A stretch of 36,917 nucleotides of DNA, from assembly GCA_905236675.1 (NCBI GenBank), contig CAJOND010000058.1, positions 1-36,917 on the forward strand, in the 5' to 3' direction. The notes below the pieces were generated by a model, which did no database searches, was not told the DNA's origin, and saw only the letters and a program-made list of their open reading frames with translations. Shown here piece after piece: positions 1-7,574 of the stretch; the first letter of the stretch is position 1; every line of letters begins with the position of its first letter. Made by a program: the position numbers and the translations under genes. This stretch comes from Candidatus Rifleibacteriota bacterium (lineage in GTDB: Bacteria; Muiribacteriota; Ozemobacteria; Ozemobacterales; Ozemobacteraceae).

Positions 1-1190
1 ACTTCTATTCCTTCATAGTTGCCAAGCGTGAATTTATCAAGGGTTAATATTGTTTTCTTATAATTGTCTTTTATTGTTTTTAAAGGTTTTATTTCACGTG
101 AAAATGTGGATTCATCTAACAATGAAGCAGAAACTTGATAGTATTCTATTGAATCATTTTTTATGGCTACAAAATCTATTTCATTTGTTCCTGATTTGCC
201 TATATAGACTTTGTAATCTCTTCTAAGAAGTTCAAAATAAACAATGTTTTCAAGTAAGTAGCCTATATCGCTTTCTTTTTTTCTTACTAGATGTCTGCGT
301 AAACCAGTGTCTACTATATAATACTTGGAATTTTGTTTTAATATAGTTTTGCCGTTTAAATCATATCTATCAACTTTATAAAAGATAAAAGCTTCTGTGA
401 GTGCATCAATATAAGAATCTACCGTAGAGTTCGAAACTTTTCTTCCGGAAGAAACTATATAGTCAGTGATTCCTTTTATAGAAATAATATTACCTATAGA
501 AGAAGCTAGATATTGAGAAATCTTTTTCAATAAAAATGTATCGTTAACATTTCTTTCATTTCTGCCATCATCGAGTTTTCTTTTTCTTCTTTCTTCTATA
601 TCTTTAATTATTACTGTGTTGTAAATACCTTCAATATAATCATCTAAGTAGCTGATATTAGTTAAAATACTGCTGTATGGCATTCCCCCATATTTTACAT
701 AAGAGGCGAAAGACTCTTCTAGTTTTAAATTATTAACCGTTTTTATATACTCTTTGAATGAAAAGGGTAAAATAGATATCTCAATATATCTACCAGATAA
801 CAGAGTCGCAAGTTCGCCTGAAAGCAAATATGAATTTGAGCCGGTTATATATATATCAAAGTTACCCTTTACATATAAACTGTCTATTGCTTTTTCAAAA
901 TTTTTTACGTTTTGTATTTCATCAAGGAAAATGTAATAACGTTTGTTATTCTTACATTCTTTTTTTATATAGCTATATAATGATTTGTAGTCTAATAGGT
1001 CTATGTTTTCTAATTCTTCAAAGTTTATAAATACTATATTTTTTGAATTTACACCCTGGTCTATTAATATCTGCTGAAATTGTTTTAGAAGAGTAGATTT
1101 GCCGCAACGTCTCATGCCTGTAATAACTTTTATTACGTCTTTGTCTTTCCATTTCAGCAATTTATCAAGATAATTCTGTCTTTCTATCAT
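1..1190 (-). CDS. AAA-family ATPase with DUF4143 domain (3' end beyond window)
   Basis: I translated this from the reverse strand; it is open from an ATG at 1190 to the left edge, about 396 codons. An AGGAG Shine-Dalgarno lies 5 nt before the start. The N-terminal half is an AAA+ ATPase with Walker A GMRRCGKST near residue 25, Walker B YYIFLDEIQ near residue 90 and a sensor-like ITGSNS. The C-terminal half has the DUF4143 pattern, including YYIVDTGLRRHLV and, further on, a nuclease-like core with GTNEIDFVAI. These proteins (formerly COG1373) are common, often horizontally mobile and of unclear function; the C-terminal core resembles PD-(D/E)XK nucleases. The family is usually around 400 residues, so only a short tail is probably missing. 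The gene looks intact. Its upstream region carries phased direct repeats (1246-1341) that may be regulatory. Confidence 0.85.
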   Translation of the reverse strand, partial: MIERQNYLDKLLKWKDKDVIKVITGMRRCGKSTLLKQFQQILIDQGVNSKNIVFINFEELENIDLLDYKSLYSYIKKECKNNKRYYIFLDEIQNVKNFEKAIDSLYVKGNFDIYITGSNSYLLSGELATLLSGRYIEISILPFSFKEYIKTVNNLKLEESFASYVKYGGMPYSSILTNISYLDDYIEGIYNTVIIKDIEERRKRKLDDGRNERNVNDTFLLKKISQYLASSIGNIISIKGITDYIVSSGRKVSNSTVDSYIDALTEAFIFYKVDRYDLNGKTILKQNSKYYIVDTGLRRHLVRKKESDIGYLLENIVYFELLRRDYKVYIGKSGTNEIDFVAIKNDSIEYYQVSASLLDESTFSREIKPLKTIKDNYKKTILTLDKFTLGNYEGIE

Positions 1191-1245
1191 ATTTGCTCCT
1201 AATTCTTATTATAGTAAAAAAAATAGGATTTGTCATTACATTACT

Positions 1246-1341
1246 CGAAATGGATAAATTTATTTAAAAATAATTAAAATTTTTCAAAATGGAGAAATTT
1301 TAAATAAAATTTTGTAAGTTTGTCTAAATAGAAAAAGTTTA
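1246..1341. repeat. three degenerate direct repeats at 39-bp period
   Basis: CGAAATGGATAAATTTA (1246), CAAAATGGAGAAATTTT (1285) and CTAAATAGAAAAAGTTT (1324) begin exactly 39 bp apart. They lie in the spacer upstream of the DUF4143 ATPase. The third copy is the most divergent. The phasing suggests operator half-sites or a decayed tandem repeat; I cannot tell which. Confidence 0.45.
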
Positions 1342-1355
1342 TTGGTAATTTAATA

Positions 1356-1435
1356 TTTTAGGCACGAATATTGATTAGAAATTTCATGTTTTAGGCACGA
1401 ATGTTTGTTGGGATGTTCGTATTTTAGGTATGAAT
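1356..1435. repeat. three direct repeats at 33-bp period overlapping a stop codon
   Basis: TTTTAGGCACGAAT occurs at 1356 and 1389, and TTTTAGGTATGAAT at 1422, exactly 33 bp (11 codons) apart. On the minus strand the motif reads ATTCRTRCCTAAAA, and its TAA is the stop codon of the regulator ending at 1424. Each downstream copy repeats the ending Ile-Arg-Ala-stop in the same frame. This looks like a tandem duplication of the 3' end of the gene. Confidence 0.6.
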
Positions 1436-2893
1436 AGTATATTTGGGTTTACCAGTTTTGGAATCCAATATCTGTTTAATGATTTTACTGTTTTGCAGGC
1501 TTTTTACATTGTCTCTCAGTTTTTTAGAAATACCTTTATAGCCTAAGTTTAAAGCTAATTCTGTTAAAGATAGAGGTTGTTGTTTTAGAGCATCTAGAAT
1601 CTTTTGTTCATAAACTTTGGCTTTATCAGATTTATTTTTAGACTTACCGATAAAGTAATTGTGGATTTTCAGAGTTACTGAAAGATAATTTCGTTCGGAA
1701 TCCATCTCGAAAACAGGCATTTCGGAACCATTCTCTTTTAGTGCTTTAAAAGCATTTGGGAAACCTGTATTTCTGCTTTCTATTAGCTTCAATTCTTTTA
1801 GGAAATCGCCTATTCTTCTATTTCTGTAAATTTTAGCTCTGATATTGTAATTTTTGATTGCTTCATCTGTTATGCTTCTATCAAAACCTGGGTGACTGAT
1901 AATTTCTATAGATTCATTTGTAATTCTAACTTGAATTGGTTCTCTTATTTGATAAGAACGGTGATATACTGCATTAGAAAGAATTTCTTCTATTGCTGCA
2001 TAAGGATAATCCCAAAATTTAATCGCTTTTGCCTGATTTTTATCTTTTAATGTTACCTCTCTAAGCATTGATTTTATATAAAGAAGAGCATTTTTTAATT
2101 GTCTTTGAATAGGACCTGAAAATGTTTGTTCTATCATTCCAACCCCTGTTGGATCTGGAATATAGGCAACTTCAATTTTTGCATATCTGAAGTATTTTTG
2201 AGGATTTTCTGAAAACATTAAAATTCCGACATTTAACGGCTTTAAGTTTTCTGGAGGTCCTTCCACTATTTGTAGGTCTTTTGCCAGTTCTAAACAACTC
2301 ATATTGCTAGAATATTGGTATAAATCACTATTGATTTCTTTTAGATGTTCTCTAATTAATCCCAAATCCAAATCTGAAACACTAGCCTGAAGGTTAGGTC
2401 TGTCATCAAAAGGTATATCTGATGAAATATAGAAAAGTTCTTTTTCTTCATTTGGCGATGCAATCAAAGTGCTGCTAAATTTTCGTATATAATAATGCTT
2501 GCTTGATTTTGCTGAAAATACATCTTTTGATGCTTTGTAAGGGCGACCATATCCGCCAGCAACCCAAATTACTATGAGATATTTCCCTTTATATTCAATT
2601 GGTTCTACCACAGGATTATATAAAGGTTCTATACAATGACAATAACCAACAAGTTCTTTTAATATTCCATCTATTTTATTTCTTTCAACACCTTTTATTG
2701 GGAATACAGGAACACCCTCTTTTTCTTCTACGCCTATAACAATATAGCCTCCACCAATATTATCAATGTCGTTTGCGAAAGCACAAATTGTATGAATTAT
2801 AGAATTAGGGTTAAATCCTGATTTAAATTCAATTCTATTCGATTCTATAATTCTTTTGTTTATTAAGTTTTCTAGGCTTATTGGAATAGTCAT
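1424..2893 (-). CDS. AlbA_2/GHKL ATPase transcriptional regulator with C-terminal winged helix
   Basis: This is a putative ATP-binding transcriptional regulator of the type often misannotated as RecG-like. The N-terminal AlbA_2 (Schlafen-like) domain shows IEFKSGFN followed by AFANDIDNIGGGYIVIGVEE at about residues 20-60. A GHKL ATP-binding domain follows, with N-box IEEILSNAVYHRSY near residue 310, then a C-terminal region (LSLTELALNLGYKGISKKLR) that looks like a winged helix. I chose the ATG at 2893 (about 489 aa). A GTG at 2905 is in frame, but the best -10 box (2913-2918) would put transcription start at about that position. The promoter lies within a cluster of CTAG palindromes, which suggests autoregulation. 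A second protein of the same architecture lies at 7575. Confidence 0.85.
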   Translation of the reverse strand: MTIPISLENLINKRIIESNRIEFKSGFNPNSIIHTICAFANDIDNIGGGYIVIGVEEKEGVPVFPIKGVERNKIDGILKELVGYCHCIEPLYNPVVEPIEYKGKYLIVIWVAGGYGRPYKASKDVFSAKSSKHYYIRKFSSTLIASPNEEKELFYISSDIPFDDRPNLQASVSDLDLGLIREHLKEINSDLYQYSSNMSCLELAKDLQIVEGPPENLKPLNVGILMFSENPQKYFRYAKIEVAYIPDPTGVGMIEQTFSGPIQRQLKNALLYIKSMLREVTLKDKNQAKAIKFWDYPYAAIEEILSNAVYHRSYQIREPIQVRITNESIEIISHPGFDRSITDEAIKNYNIRAKIYRNRRIGDFLKELKLIESRNTGFPNAFKALKENGSEMPVFEMDSERNYLSVTLKIHNYFIGKSKNKSDKAKVYEQKILDALKQQPLSLTELALNLGYKGISKKLRDNVKSLQNSKIIKQILDSKTGKPKYTIHT

Positions 2894-2903
2894 ATTTTTT
2901 ACC

Positions 2904-3009
2904 ACTAGATAAATTATAATATCTAGATAAAATTTTGTCTAGTGACTAGACGAAAATTTGTCTAGTCACTAGATATACATTTATCTAGTAGACAAATAAT
3001 ATTTGCTAG
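2904..3009. promoter_or_regulatory. CTAG palindrome array, probable operator of the AlbA_2 regulator
   Basis: Eight CTAG tetranucleotides fall within about 105 bp, starting at 2905, 2923, 2939, 2946, 2962, 2969, 2985 and 3006. The core is a perfect 7-1-7 palindrome GTCTAGT-G-ACTAGAC at 2937-2951, followed by GTCTAGT-C-ACTAGAT at 2960-2974 with a 6-1-6 perfect core, an 8-bp palindrome ATCTAGAT at 2921 and flanking half-sites. Several spacings recur (16, 7, 16, 7, 16). CTAG is generally rare in bacterial DNA, so this clustering is very unlikely to be chance. The first 7-1-7 palindrome overlaps the -35 box of the minus-strand promoter, as expected for a repressor site. Confidence 0.7.
2913..2941 (-). 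promoter_or_regulatory. sigma-70-type promoter of the AlbA_2 regulator
   Basis: On the minus strand, TAGACA (2941-2936) and TATAAT (2918-2913) are separated by 17 bp. Transcription would start near 2906, giving a leader of about 13 nt before the ATG at 2893. The -35 box is part of the 2937-2951 palindrome. Confidence 0.6.
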
Positions 3010-3164
3010 AGCTGTTACCAATGCAACTTTAAAAAGGTTAGAATGCCGTTCGTTGGTAGCAATAATAAACCTTTTTATACCACCAACAACAAAAAAAATA
3101 ACTACCAACTACAATGACTACGCTTTTGCTAAAGAAGGATTTACTCTAGTTCTATCAACACTCC

Positions 3165-3236
3165 GATTGCTACGCAATCAGCCCCCTCAGTCAGACATTC
3201 GTCTGCCAGCTCCCCCAATCTTCGATTTGGGGAGCT
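3165..3236. repeat. three consecutive short hairpins, dispersed palindromic repeat
   Basis: Three stems sit side by side: GATTGC-TAC-GCAATC (3165-3179), CAGAC-ATTC-GTCTG (3192-3205) and AGCTCCCC.AATC with GATTTGGGGAGCT (3208-3236). The region lies directly downstream of the DegT gene (stop at 3246) and may terminate it. The GC-rich style and the CCCCTCAGTCAG and AGCTCCCC segments resemble the palindromic elements at 4451 and 23327. With 2894-3245 this spacer holds no credible gene. Confidence 0.6.
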
Positions 3237-3245
3237 TCTGCTTGG

Positions 3246-4346
3246 CTACTCCTTATATTCATTAACAACTCTGACAAGTTGTTTAGCTTCTTCATTGGTC
3301 ATAACTTGGCTGATGGGTAGAGAGATTATTTCGTTATGAATCTGTTCTGTAATCGGGAATGAAAGATTATTCCATTCTTTATAAGCCTGCTGTTTGTGAG
3401 GCGGAATTGGATAATGAATAATCGTTTGTATGTCGTTGTCAGTCAGATATTTTTGGAAAATATCTCTATTTTTAACTCTTACAGGGAAAACATGCCATAT
3501 TTCGTCTTTGTCACCAAGCAAAGGCAAAGTAATGAGCGGATTCTTTATATTTTCACAGAAATATTTCGCAATTTCTCTGCGTTTTTGATTTTCTTTGTCT
3601 AGATATTTCAGCTTTACACGGAGAACTGCAGCCTGTATTTCGTCTAAACGGCTGTTTACGCCTTTATAAATATTATGGTATTTCTTGTGGCTTCCGTAAT
3701 TATGAAGAGCTTTTATTGCATTTGCTAATTCTTCATCACTAGTAGTTACACATCCGCCGTCACCAAGGCAGCCTAAGTTTTTGCCTGGGTAGAAACTGAA
3801 ACCGCTGGCATTACCAAAAGCACCAGCTTTTATGTCGTTTCTGATAGCTCCGTGAGCTTGAGCAGAATCTTCGACAACAATAAGATTGTATTTTTTTGCG
3901 ATAGAATTAATAGTTTCCATATCGCATAGCCTTCCATATAGATGAACAGGAAGTATAGCTTTTGTTTTAGTGGTAATAGCTTTTTCTACTTCTTTTGGGT
4001 CTATAAGGTAAGTTTTTAAATCTGGCTCAACGAGAATAGGTTTAAGATTATTAGCTGTTACAGAAAGTATTGATGCTATGTAAGTATTGGCAGGAACAAT
4101 GACTTCATCGTTTTCTTTTAATTTGCCAAGTTCTTTATATGCTCTAAAAATCAGAGTGAGGGCGTCAAGACCGTTGGCTACACCAATACAATATTTTGTT
4201 CCACAAAACTCTGCAAATTCTTTTTCGAAGGCTTCAACTTCTTTGCCAAGTAAATACCAGCCAGAATCTAATACTCTTTTTATGGCTTCGTCTATTTCTA
4301 CCCTGTGTAAATTGTTAACTTTATATAAATCAAGAAATTTAATCAT
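3246..4346 (-). CDS. DegT/DnrJ/EryC1/StrS-family sugar aminotransferase (FdtB/QdtB-like)
   Basis: This is a PLP-dependent aminotransferase that would convert a nucleotide-linked keto-sugar to an amino-sugar. The family signature [17 protein letters not shown] puts the PLP-binding lysine near residue 187. [12 protein letters not shown] holds the PLP-ring Asp, and the N-terminal FLDLYKVN and GVANGLDAL are typical. At 366 aa it is full length. The start at 4346 has AAGGAAA about 10 nt upstream. Two FdtA-type 3,4-ketoisomerases lie upstream on the same strand, so the likely product is a dTDP-3-amino-3,6-dideoxyhexose, by analogy with FdtB and QdtB. The exact sugar (galacto or gluco) cannot be read from sequence. 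A 253-bp spacer with two kinds of repeats separates it from the isomerase genes. Confidence 0.88.
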   Translation of the reverse strand: MIKFLDLYKVNNLHRVEIDEAIKRVLDSGWYLLGKEVEAFEKEFAEFCGTKYCIGVANGLDALTLIFRAYKELGKLKENDEVIVPANTYIASILSVTANNLKPILVEPDLKTYLIDPKEVEKAITTKTKAILPVHLYGRLCDMETINSIAKKYNLIVVEDSAQAHGAIRNDIKAGAFGNASGFSFYPGKNLGCLGDGGCVTTSDEELANAIKALHNYGSHKKYHNIYKGVNSRLDEIQAAVLRVKLKYLDKENQKRREIAKYFCENIKNPLITLPLLGDKDEIWHVFPVRVKNRDIFQKYLTDNDIQTIIHYPIPPHKQQAYKEWNNLSFPITEQIHNEIISLPISQVMTNEEAKQLVRVVNEYKE

Positions 4347-4397
4347 GCTATCGTTTCCTTTGTAATAATTTCATTTTCGCAAACAATCTAACTTTTT

Positions 4398-4432
4398 AGA
4401 GATAAGAGATTAGAGAGGAGAGATAAGGGATT
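4398..4432. repeat. five tandem purine heptamers
   Basis: Five contiguous 7-mers run AGAGATA, AGAGATT, AGAGAGG, AGAGATA, AGGGATT, about 52-86 bp upstream of the DegT start. Together with flanks (AACTTTTT before, TTTGTTTTTAG after) the segment is homologous over about 45 bp to one at 31464-31510. Shorter relatives lie at 27141 and 35711. This is a dispersed intergenic repeat of unknown function. Confidence 0.55.
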
Positions 4433-4450
4433 TGTTTTTAGCAATCCATA

Positions 4451-4559
4451 CTCCCCTTTTTAAGGGGAGATGTCAGCTATAAGCTGACAGAGAGGTTTTA
4501 ATAACTTCTAAAATCTCCCTGTCATTCTTTAGAATGACATCCCTCTTTAAAAAAGAGGG
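4451..4559. repeat. pair of dispersed palindromic repeats in inverted orientation
   Basis: The first copy has CTCCCC/GGGGAG (4451-4469) and TGTCAGCT-ATA-AGCTGACA (4471-4489). The second, inverted copy has TGTCATTCT/AGAATGACA (4520-4539) and CCCTCTTT/AAAGAGGG (4541-4559). The first is nearly identical to the element at 23350-23400. Both lie between the ketoisomerase and aminotransferase genes and would fold as strong hairpins in that transcript, possibly lowering expression of the distal gene. Confidence 0.7.
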
Positions 4560-4599
4560 TAAGAATACCCCTTATATATACTTACCAGGCAAGATATGC

Positions 4600-5022
4600 T
4601 TAGCTTTCCTTATACTTCTTAAACTCCTCGTAATTACGAATATAGTCCGTTTCATCATATTTTTCAGATGCTAGACAAAGCAGAACTGAACCAGAGGAGA
4701 AATCTACCAAATCACGCCAGATACCAGGAACTATCAAAAGACCTTCGTAAGGATGATTAAGAGTAACTGTTCTCTTAACTTCACCGTCATCAAGAACTAC
4801 ACTGAAGCTTCCGCTTGCAGCGGTTATCAACTGTTGTAATTTTTTATGAGCATGACCGCCTCTGGATTCTCCACCAGGAACGTCATATAGATAATATAAT
4901 CTTTTTACTTCAAAAGGAATTGTTTTATTGTTTTCAACTACTGTTAAATTCCCTTCATTTGCGTGATGCTTATTTAATTCTATTATAGAGCAATCATAAA
5001 CAGTTGTTTTTTTATTTTTCAT
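4600..5022 (-). CDS. fdtA: FdtA-type dTDP-4-keto-6-deoxyglucose 3,4-ketoisomerase
   Basis: This is a small cupin of the WxcM/FdtA family, expected to move the keto group of dTDP-4-keto-6-deoxyglucose from C4 to C3. The core is YDVPGGESRGGHAHKKLQQ near residues 47-65, with the conserved GGHAH histidine pair, then GSFSVVLDDG and VPGIWRDLVDFS, all typical of the family. The 140-aa length is usual. The start at 5022 has AAAGGAAAAG about 8 nt upstream and overlaps the end of the preceding paralogue by 11 bp, so the two are translationally linked. This copy retains all the recognisable catalytic residues and is the better candidate for the active isomerase feeding the DegT aminotransferase. Confidence 0.87.
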   Translation of the reverse strand: MKNKKTTVYDCSIIELNKHHANEGNLTVVENNKTIPFEVKRLYYLYDVPGGESRGGHAHKKLQQLITAASGSFSVVLDDGEVKRTVTLNHPYEGLLIVPGIWRDLVDFSSGSVLLCLASEKYDETDYIRNYEEFKKYKES

Positions 5023-5434
5023 TGCTCTTTTCCTTTATGAAATCGTTATAATTATAGATGTAATCTTTTTGGTTAAATTCTGTATTTGTAACGATCAAGG
5101 CTAATGAATTTGTTGAAAAATTCTGCATTTGACGCCACATCATTGTTGGAACATAAAGGCCATAATAAGAACGATTAAGAGAAAAGGTCTGTTTTACTTT
5201 ACCATCATCAATGATAACATCAAAACTGCCAGACAAAGCAACTATGAATTCTTGGGTTGTTCGATAGGCATGCCCACCTCTGATTTCTCCACCAGGAACA
5301 TCATATATCCAAAAAGTTCTTTTAATATCGAACGGGATATCTTTCATCTCTTCGATAATAGAAAGATTGCCACGTCTATCAACTATTTTAGGTAAATTAA
5401 TGATTTGGGCTTTAGTAGTAGATATTTCTGACAT
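5012..5434 (-). CDS. second FdtA/WxcM-type cupin, possible 3,4-ketoisomerase
   Basis: This is a paralogue of the adjacent ketoisomerase, also 140 aa from the ATG at 5434. An upstream in-frame TTG at 5485 would add 17 residues but has no sign of being used; GGATGG lies about 9 nt before the ATG. The core IYDVPGGEIRGGHAYRTTQE matches the family, but the second histidine of the GGHAH motif is tyrosine. GSFDVIIDDG and VPTMMWRQMQNFS follow as in the paralogue. The tandem pair could be a duplicated isomerase with divergent specificity, a hetero-oligomer, or one active and one regulatory subunit. It is the first gene of the minus-strand 3-amino-sugar operon. Confidence 0.82.
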   Translation of the reverse strand: MSEISTTKAQIINLPKIVDRRGNLSIIEEMKDIPFDIKRTFWIYDVPGGEIRGGHAYRTTQEFIVALSGSFDVIIDDGKVKQTFSLNRSYYGLYVPTMMWRQMQNFSTNSLALIVTNTEFNQKDYIYNYNDFIKEKSNEK

Positions 5435-5743
5435 AATTATTAACCATCCGAGGTATATTATAAAACAGCTTAAAATATGTTTCAAGATTACTAGATAAGA
5501 ATTTCTGAACTTAAAAGTTTATAGAATAATTAAAGCATTTAAAATCTATAATAAGTCAATGTTTTTATTTAATATGCGTAATGTCTAAATATTGTTAAAT
5601 TTCTATTATTAGAATTATAAATAAAAACATAACTATGGTTTATTCTCTAATGTTCTATTGAATAAATGTTTATTCTAGTTTATTATGACAACAGTTAAAT
5701 ATGTTTTTTATATTTGAAAAATACTGATTTATAAGGAAAAATA
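5435..5743. other. divergent intergenic region between the two sugar operons
   Basis: This AT-rich spacer of 309 bp has no credible gene. It must hold the promoters of both the minus-strand ketoisomerase operon and the plus-strand rfb operon. A good plus-strand promoter is annotated at 5658-5686. For the minus strand I see TTGACT (around 5550) without an equally convincing -10 box. Confidence 0.6.
5658..5686 (+). promoter_or_regulatory. sigma-70-type promoter of the rfbF operon
   Basis: TTGAAT (5658-5663) and TATTAT (5681-5686) are separated by 17 bp. Transcription would start near 5693, about 50 nt before rfbF. The rfbF Shine-Dalgarno AAGGA is at 5733-5737. Confidence 0.6.
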
Positions 5744-6517
5744 ATGAAAGTAGTTATTTTAGCTGGTGGCTATGGTACTAGAATAAGCGAAGAAAGTCAT
5801 TTAAGACCGAAGCCAATGGTTGAAATTGGTGACAAGCCTATTTTGTGGCATATAATGAAGAGCTATTCATCTTATGGCTTTAATGAGTTTATAATATGTG
5901 GTGGTTATAAACAGCAGATTATAAAAGAGTATTTTGCAAATTATTATTTACATCAAAGTGATATTACTTTTGATTTCACCCAAGGTAATCAATGTTTAAT
6001 AAATCATTCTGCTGCAGAACCTTGGAAAGTTACTATTGTTGATACTGGTTTGAATACAATGACAGGCGGCAGAATCAAGCGTATTCAAAAGTATGTCGGT
6101 GATGAACCTTTTATGCTTACCTATGGTGATGGAGTTAGCAACGTAAACTTTTCTGATTTGGTCAGATACCATAAAGAGCATAAAAAAATAGCAACAGTAA
6201 CTGCTGTTAATATAGGGCAAAGATTTGGTTGTCTTGATTTTGGACCTGATGGCAATATTATTTCTTTCAGAGAAAAAAATGCCAAAGATGGTAATTATAT
6301 AAATGTCGGTTTTATGGTATTGAATTGTAAAATTTTTGACTATTTAAAGGATGACACAACTGTCTTTGAAAAAGAACCTCTTGAAAAATTAGCTGCTGAT
6401 GGTGAATTGATGGCTTACAAACATGATGGTTTCTGGCAGTGTATGGATACTTTAAGAGACAGGCAGCTTTTAGAAAAACTCTGGGCTGATGGAAATGCCC
6501 CTTGGAAGGTATGGTAA
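5744..6517 (+). CDS. rfbF: glucose-1-phosphate cytidylyltransferase
   Basis: It makes CDP-glucose from CTP and glucose-1-phosphate, the first step of CDP-dideoxysugar synthesis. The N-terminus has the nucleotidyltransferase signature LAGGYGTRISEESHLRPKP followed by MVEIGDKPILWHIMKSY, characteristic of RfbF. FMLTYGDGVSNV provides the metal-binding aspartate, and WQCMDTLRDRQLLEKLW is the typical C-terminus. At 257 aa it is full length. AAGGA precedes the ATG by about 6 nt. Its stop codon overlaps the start of rfbG (TAATG), so the two are translationally coupled. Confidence 0.95.
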   Translation: MKVVILAGGYGTRISEESHLRPKPMVEIGDKPILWHIMKSYSSYGFNEFIICGGYKQQIIKEYFANYYLHQSDITFDFTQGNQCLINHSAAEPWKVTIVDTGLNTMTGGRIKRIQKYVGDEPFMLTYGDGVSNVNFSDLVRYHKEHKKIATVTAVNIGQRFGCLDFGPDGNIISFREKNAKDGNYINVGFMVLNCKIFDYLKDDTTVFEKEPLEKLAADGELMAYKHDGFWQCMDTLRDRQLLEKLWADGNAPWKVW

Positions 6518-7569
6518 TGTTAGGTTTTTACAAGGGTAAAAAGGTTTTTATAACAGGTCATACAGGCTTTAAAGGTGCATGGCTGTGTAAAGTTCTAGTT
6601 AATGCTGGTGCTGAAATTTTTGGCTATTCCTTAGAACCGGAAGAAAAGTCTTTGTTCAAGGTAGCTGAAATAGAAAAAGATGTAAAATCTGTTTTTGGTG
6701 ACATTAGAGATTATGAAAGTTTAAAAAAAGCTTTTGATGAAGTTCAGCCAGAAATTGTAATACATATGGCTGCTCAGCCTATTGTCAGAGAGAGTTATAA
6801 AAATCCCCGCTATACCTACGAAACAAATATAATGGGAACCATAAACTTATTGGAATGTATAAGACTTTCTAATTGTGTTAAATCTTTTTTAAACGTTACA
6901 ACTGACAAAGTTTATGAAAATAAAGAATTAGACAGAGGCTATACAGAAGAAGATAATTTAAAAGGCTATGACCCTTATTCCAACAGTAAGTCCTGTTCTG
7001 AACTTGTTACCTATTGTTATCAAAAATCTTTTTTAGGGGAAAAAGAAATAGCTGTTTCCACTGCTAGAGCTGGTAATGTAATTGGCGGTGGTGATTTCGC
7101 AATATATCGAATCGTTCCAGATTGCATTAGAGCAGCAATATCTGGCAAAGATATAGAAGTTAGAAACCCAAATTCCATAAGACCATATCAGCATGTGTTG
7201 GAACCTCTTTTTGCTTATTTAATGATTATAGAAAAACAATACAACGATATTAAATATGCTGACTGTTATAATGTTGGCTCTGACTTAGATAATTGTATAA
7301 CTACAGGTAAGCTTACAGAACTTTTCTGCAAATTATGGGGAAACGATCTTAAATGGGTTGATAAATCAGACAAAGGGCCTCACGAAACCAAAACTCTTTT
7401 ATTAGATTGCACGAAAATAAAGAAAACATTAGGTTGGAAACCATGCTGGAACATAGAAAAAGCTATTGAAAAAGTAGTAGAGTGGACAAAATGCTATTCT
7501 TCAGACGGTGACGTCAGAACCTGTATGGATAAACAGATTGAAGAATATTTATTAAAAGATTTGGAGTAA
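6517..7569 (+). CDS. rfbG: CDP-glucose 4,6-dehydratase
   Basis: It converts CDP-glucose to CDP-4-keto-6-deoxyglucose using bound NAD. It is a short-chain dehydrogenase with Rossmann motif ITGHTGFKGAWL at the N-terminus, VTTDKVYEN and catalytic YSNSK. I start it at the ATG at 6517, which overlaps the rfbF stop as TAATG and has GGAAGG 7 nt upstream; in-frame TTG (6502) and ATG (6511) codons are poorer choices. The length, 350 aa, is usual. The Shine-Dalgarno of the following regulator (GGAG at 7564) lies inside the 3' end of this gene. Confidence 0.94.
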   Translation: MLGFYKGKKVFITGHTGFKGAWLCKVLVNAGAEIFGYSLEPEEKSLFKVAEIEKDVKSVFGDIRDYESLKKAFDEVQPEIVIHMAAQPIVRESYKNPRYTYETNIMGTINLLECIRLSNCVKSFLNVTTDKVYENKELDRGYTEEDNLKGYDPYSNSKSCSELVTYCYQKSFLGEKEIAVSTARAGNVIGGGDFAIYRIVPDCIRAAISGKDIEVRNPNSIRPYQHVLEPLFAYLMIIEKQYNDIKYADCYNVGSDLDNCITTGKLTELFCKLWGNDLKWVDKSDKGPHETKTLLLDCTKIKKTLGWKPCWNIEKAIEKVVEWTKCYSSDGDVRTCMDKQIEEYLLKDLE

Positions 7570-7574
7570 AGCAG

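Noticed and set aside
754..1030. Two plus-strand frames of 60 and 66 codons
   Set aside because: Antisense to the DUF4143 ATPase, whose motifs establish the real frame.
1424..2893. RecG helicase annotation for the two AlbA_2 genes
   Set aside because: No helicase motifs; the similarity is to the AlbA_2 plus GHKL proteins that automated pipelines often label as RecG-like.
3165..3236. CRISPR array
   Set aside because: The repeats are three different hairpins, not identical units with unique spacers; no cas genes are present.
3053..3265. Plus-strand 70-codon frame
   Set aside because: It runs through the palindromic hairpins and overlaps the DegT 3' end; no ribosome binding site and no domain.
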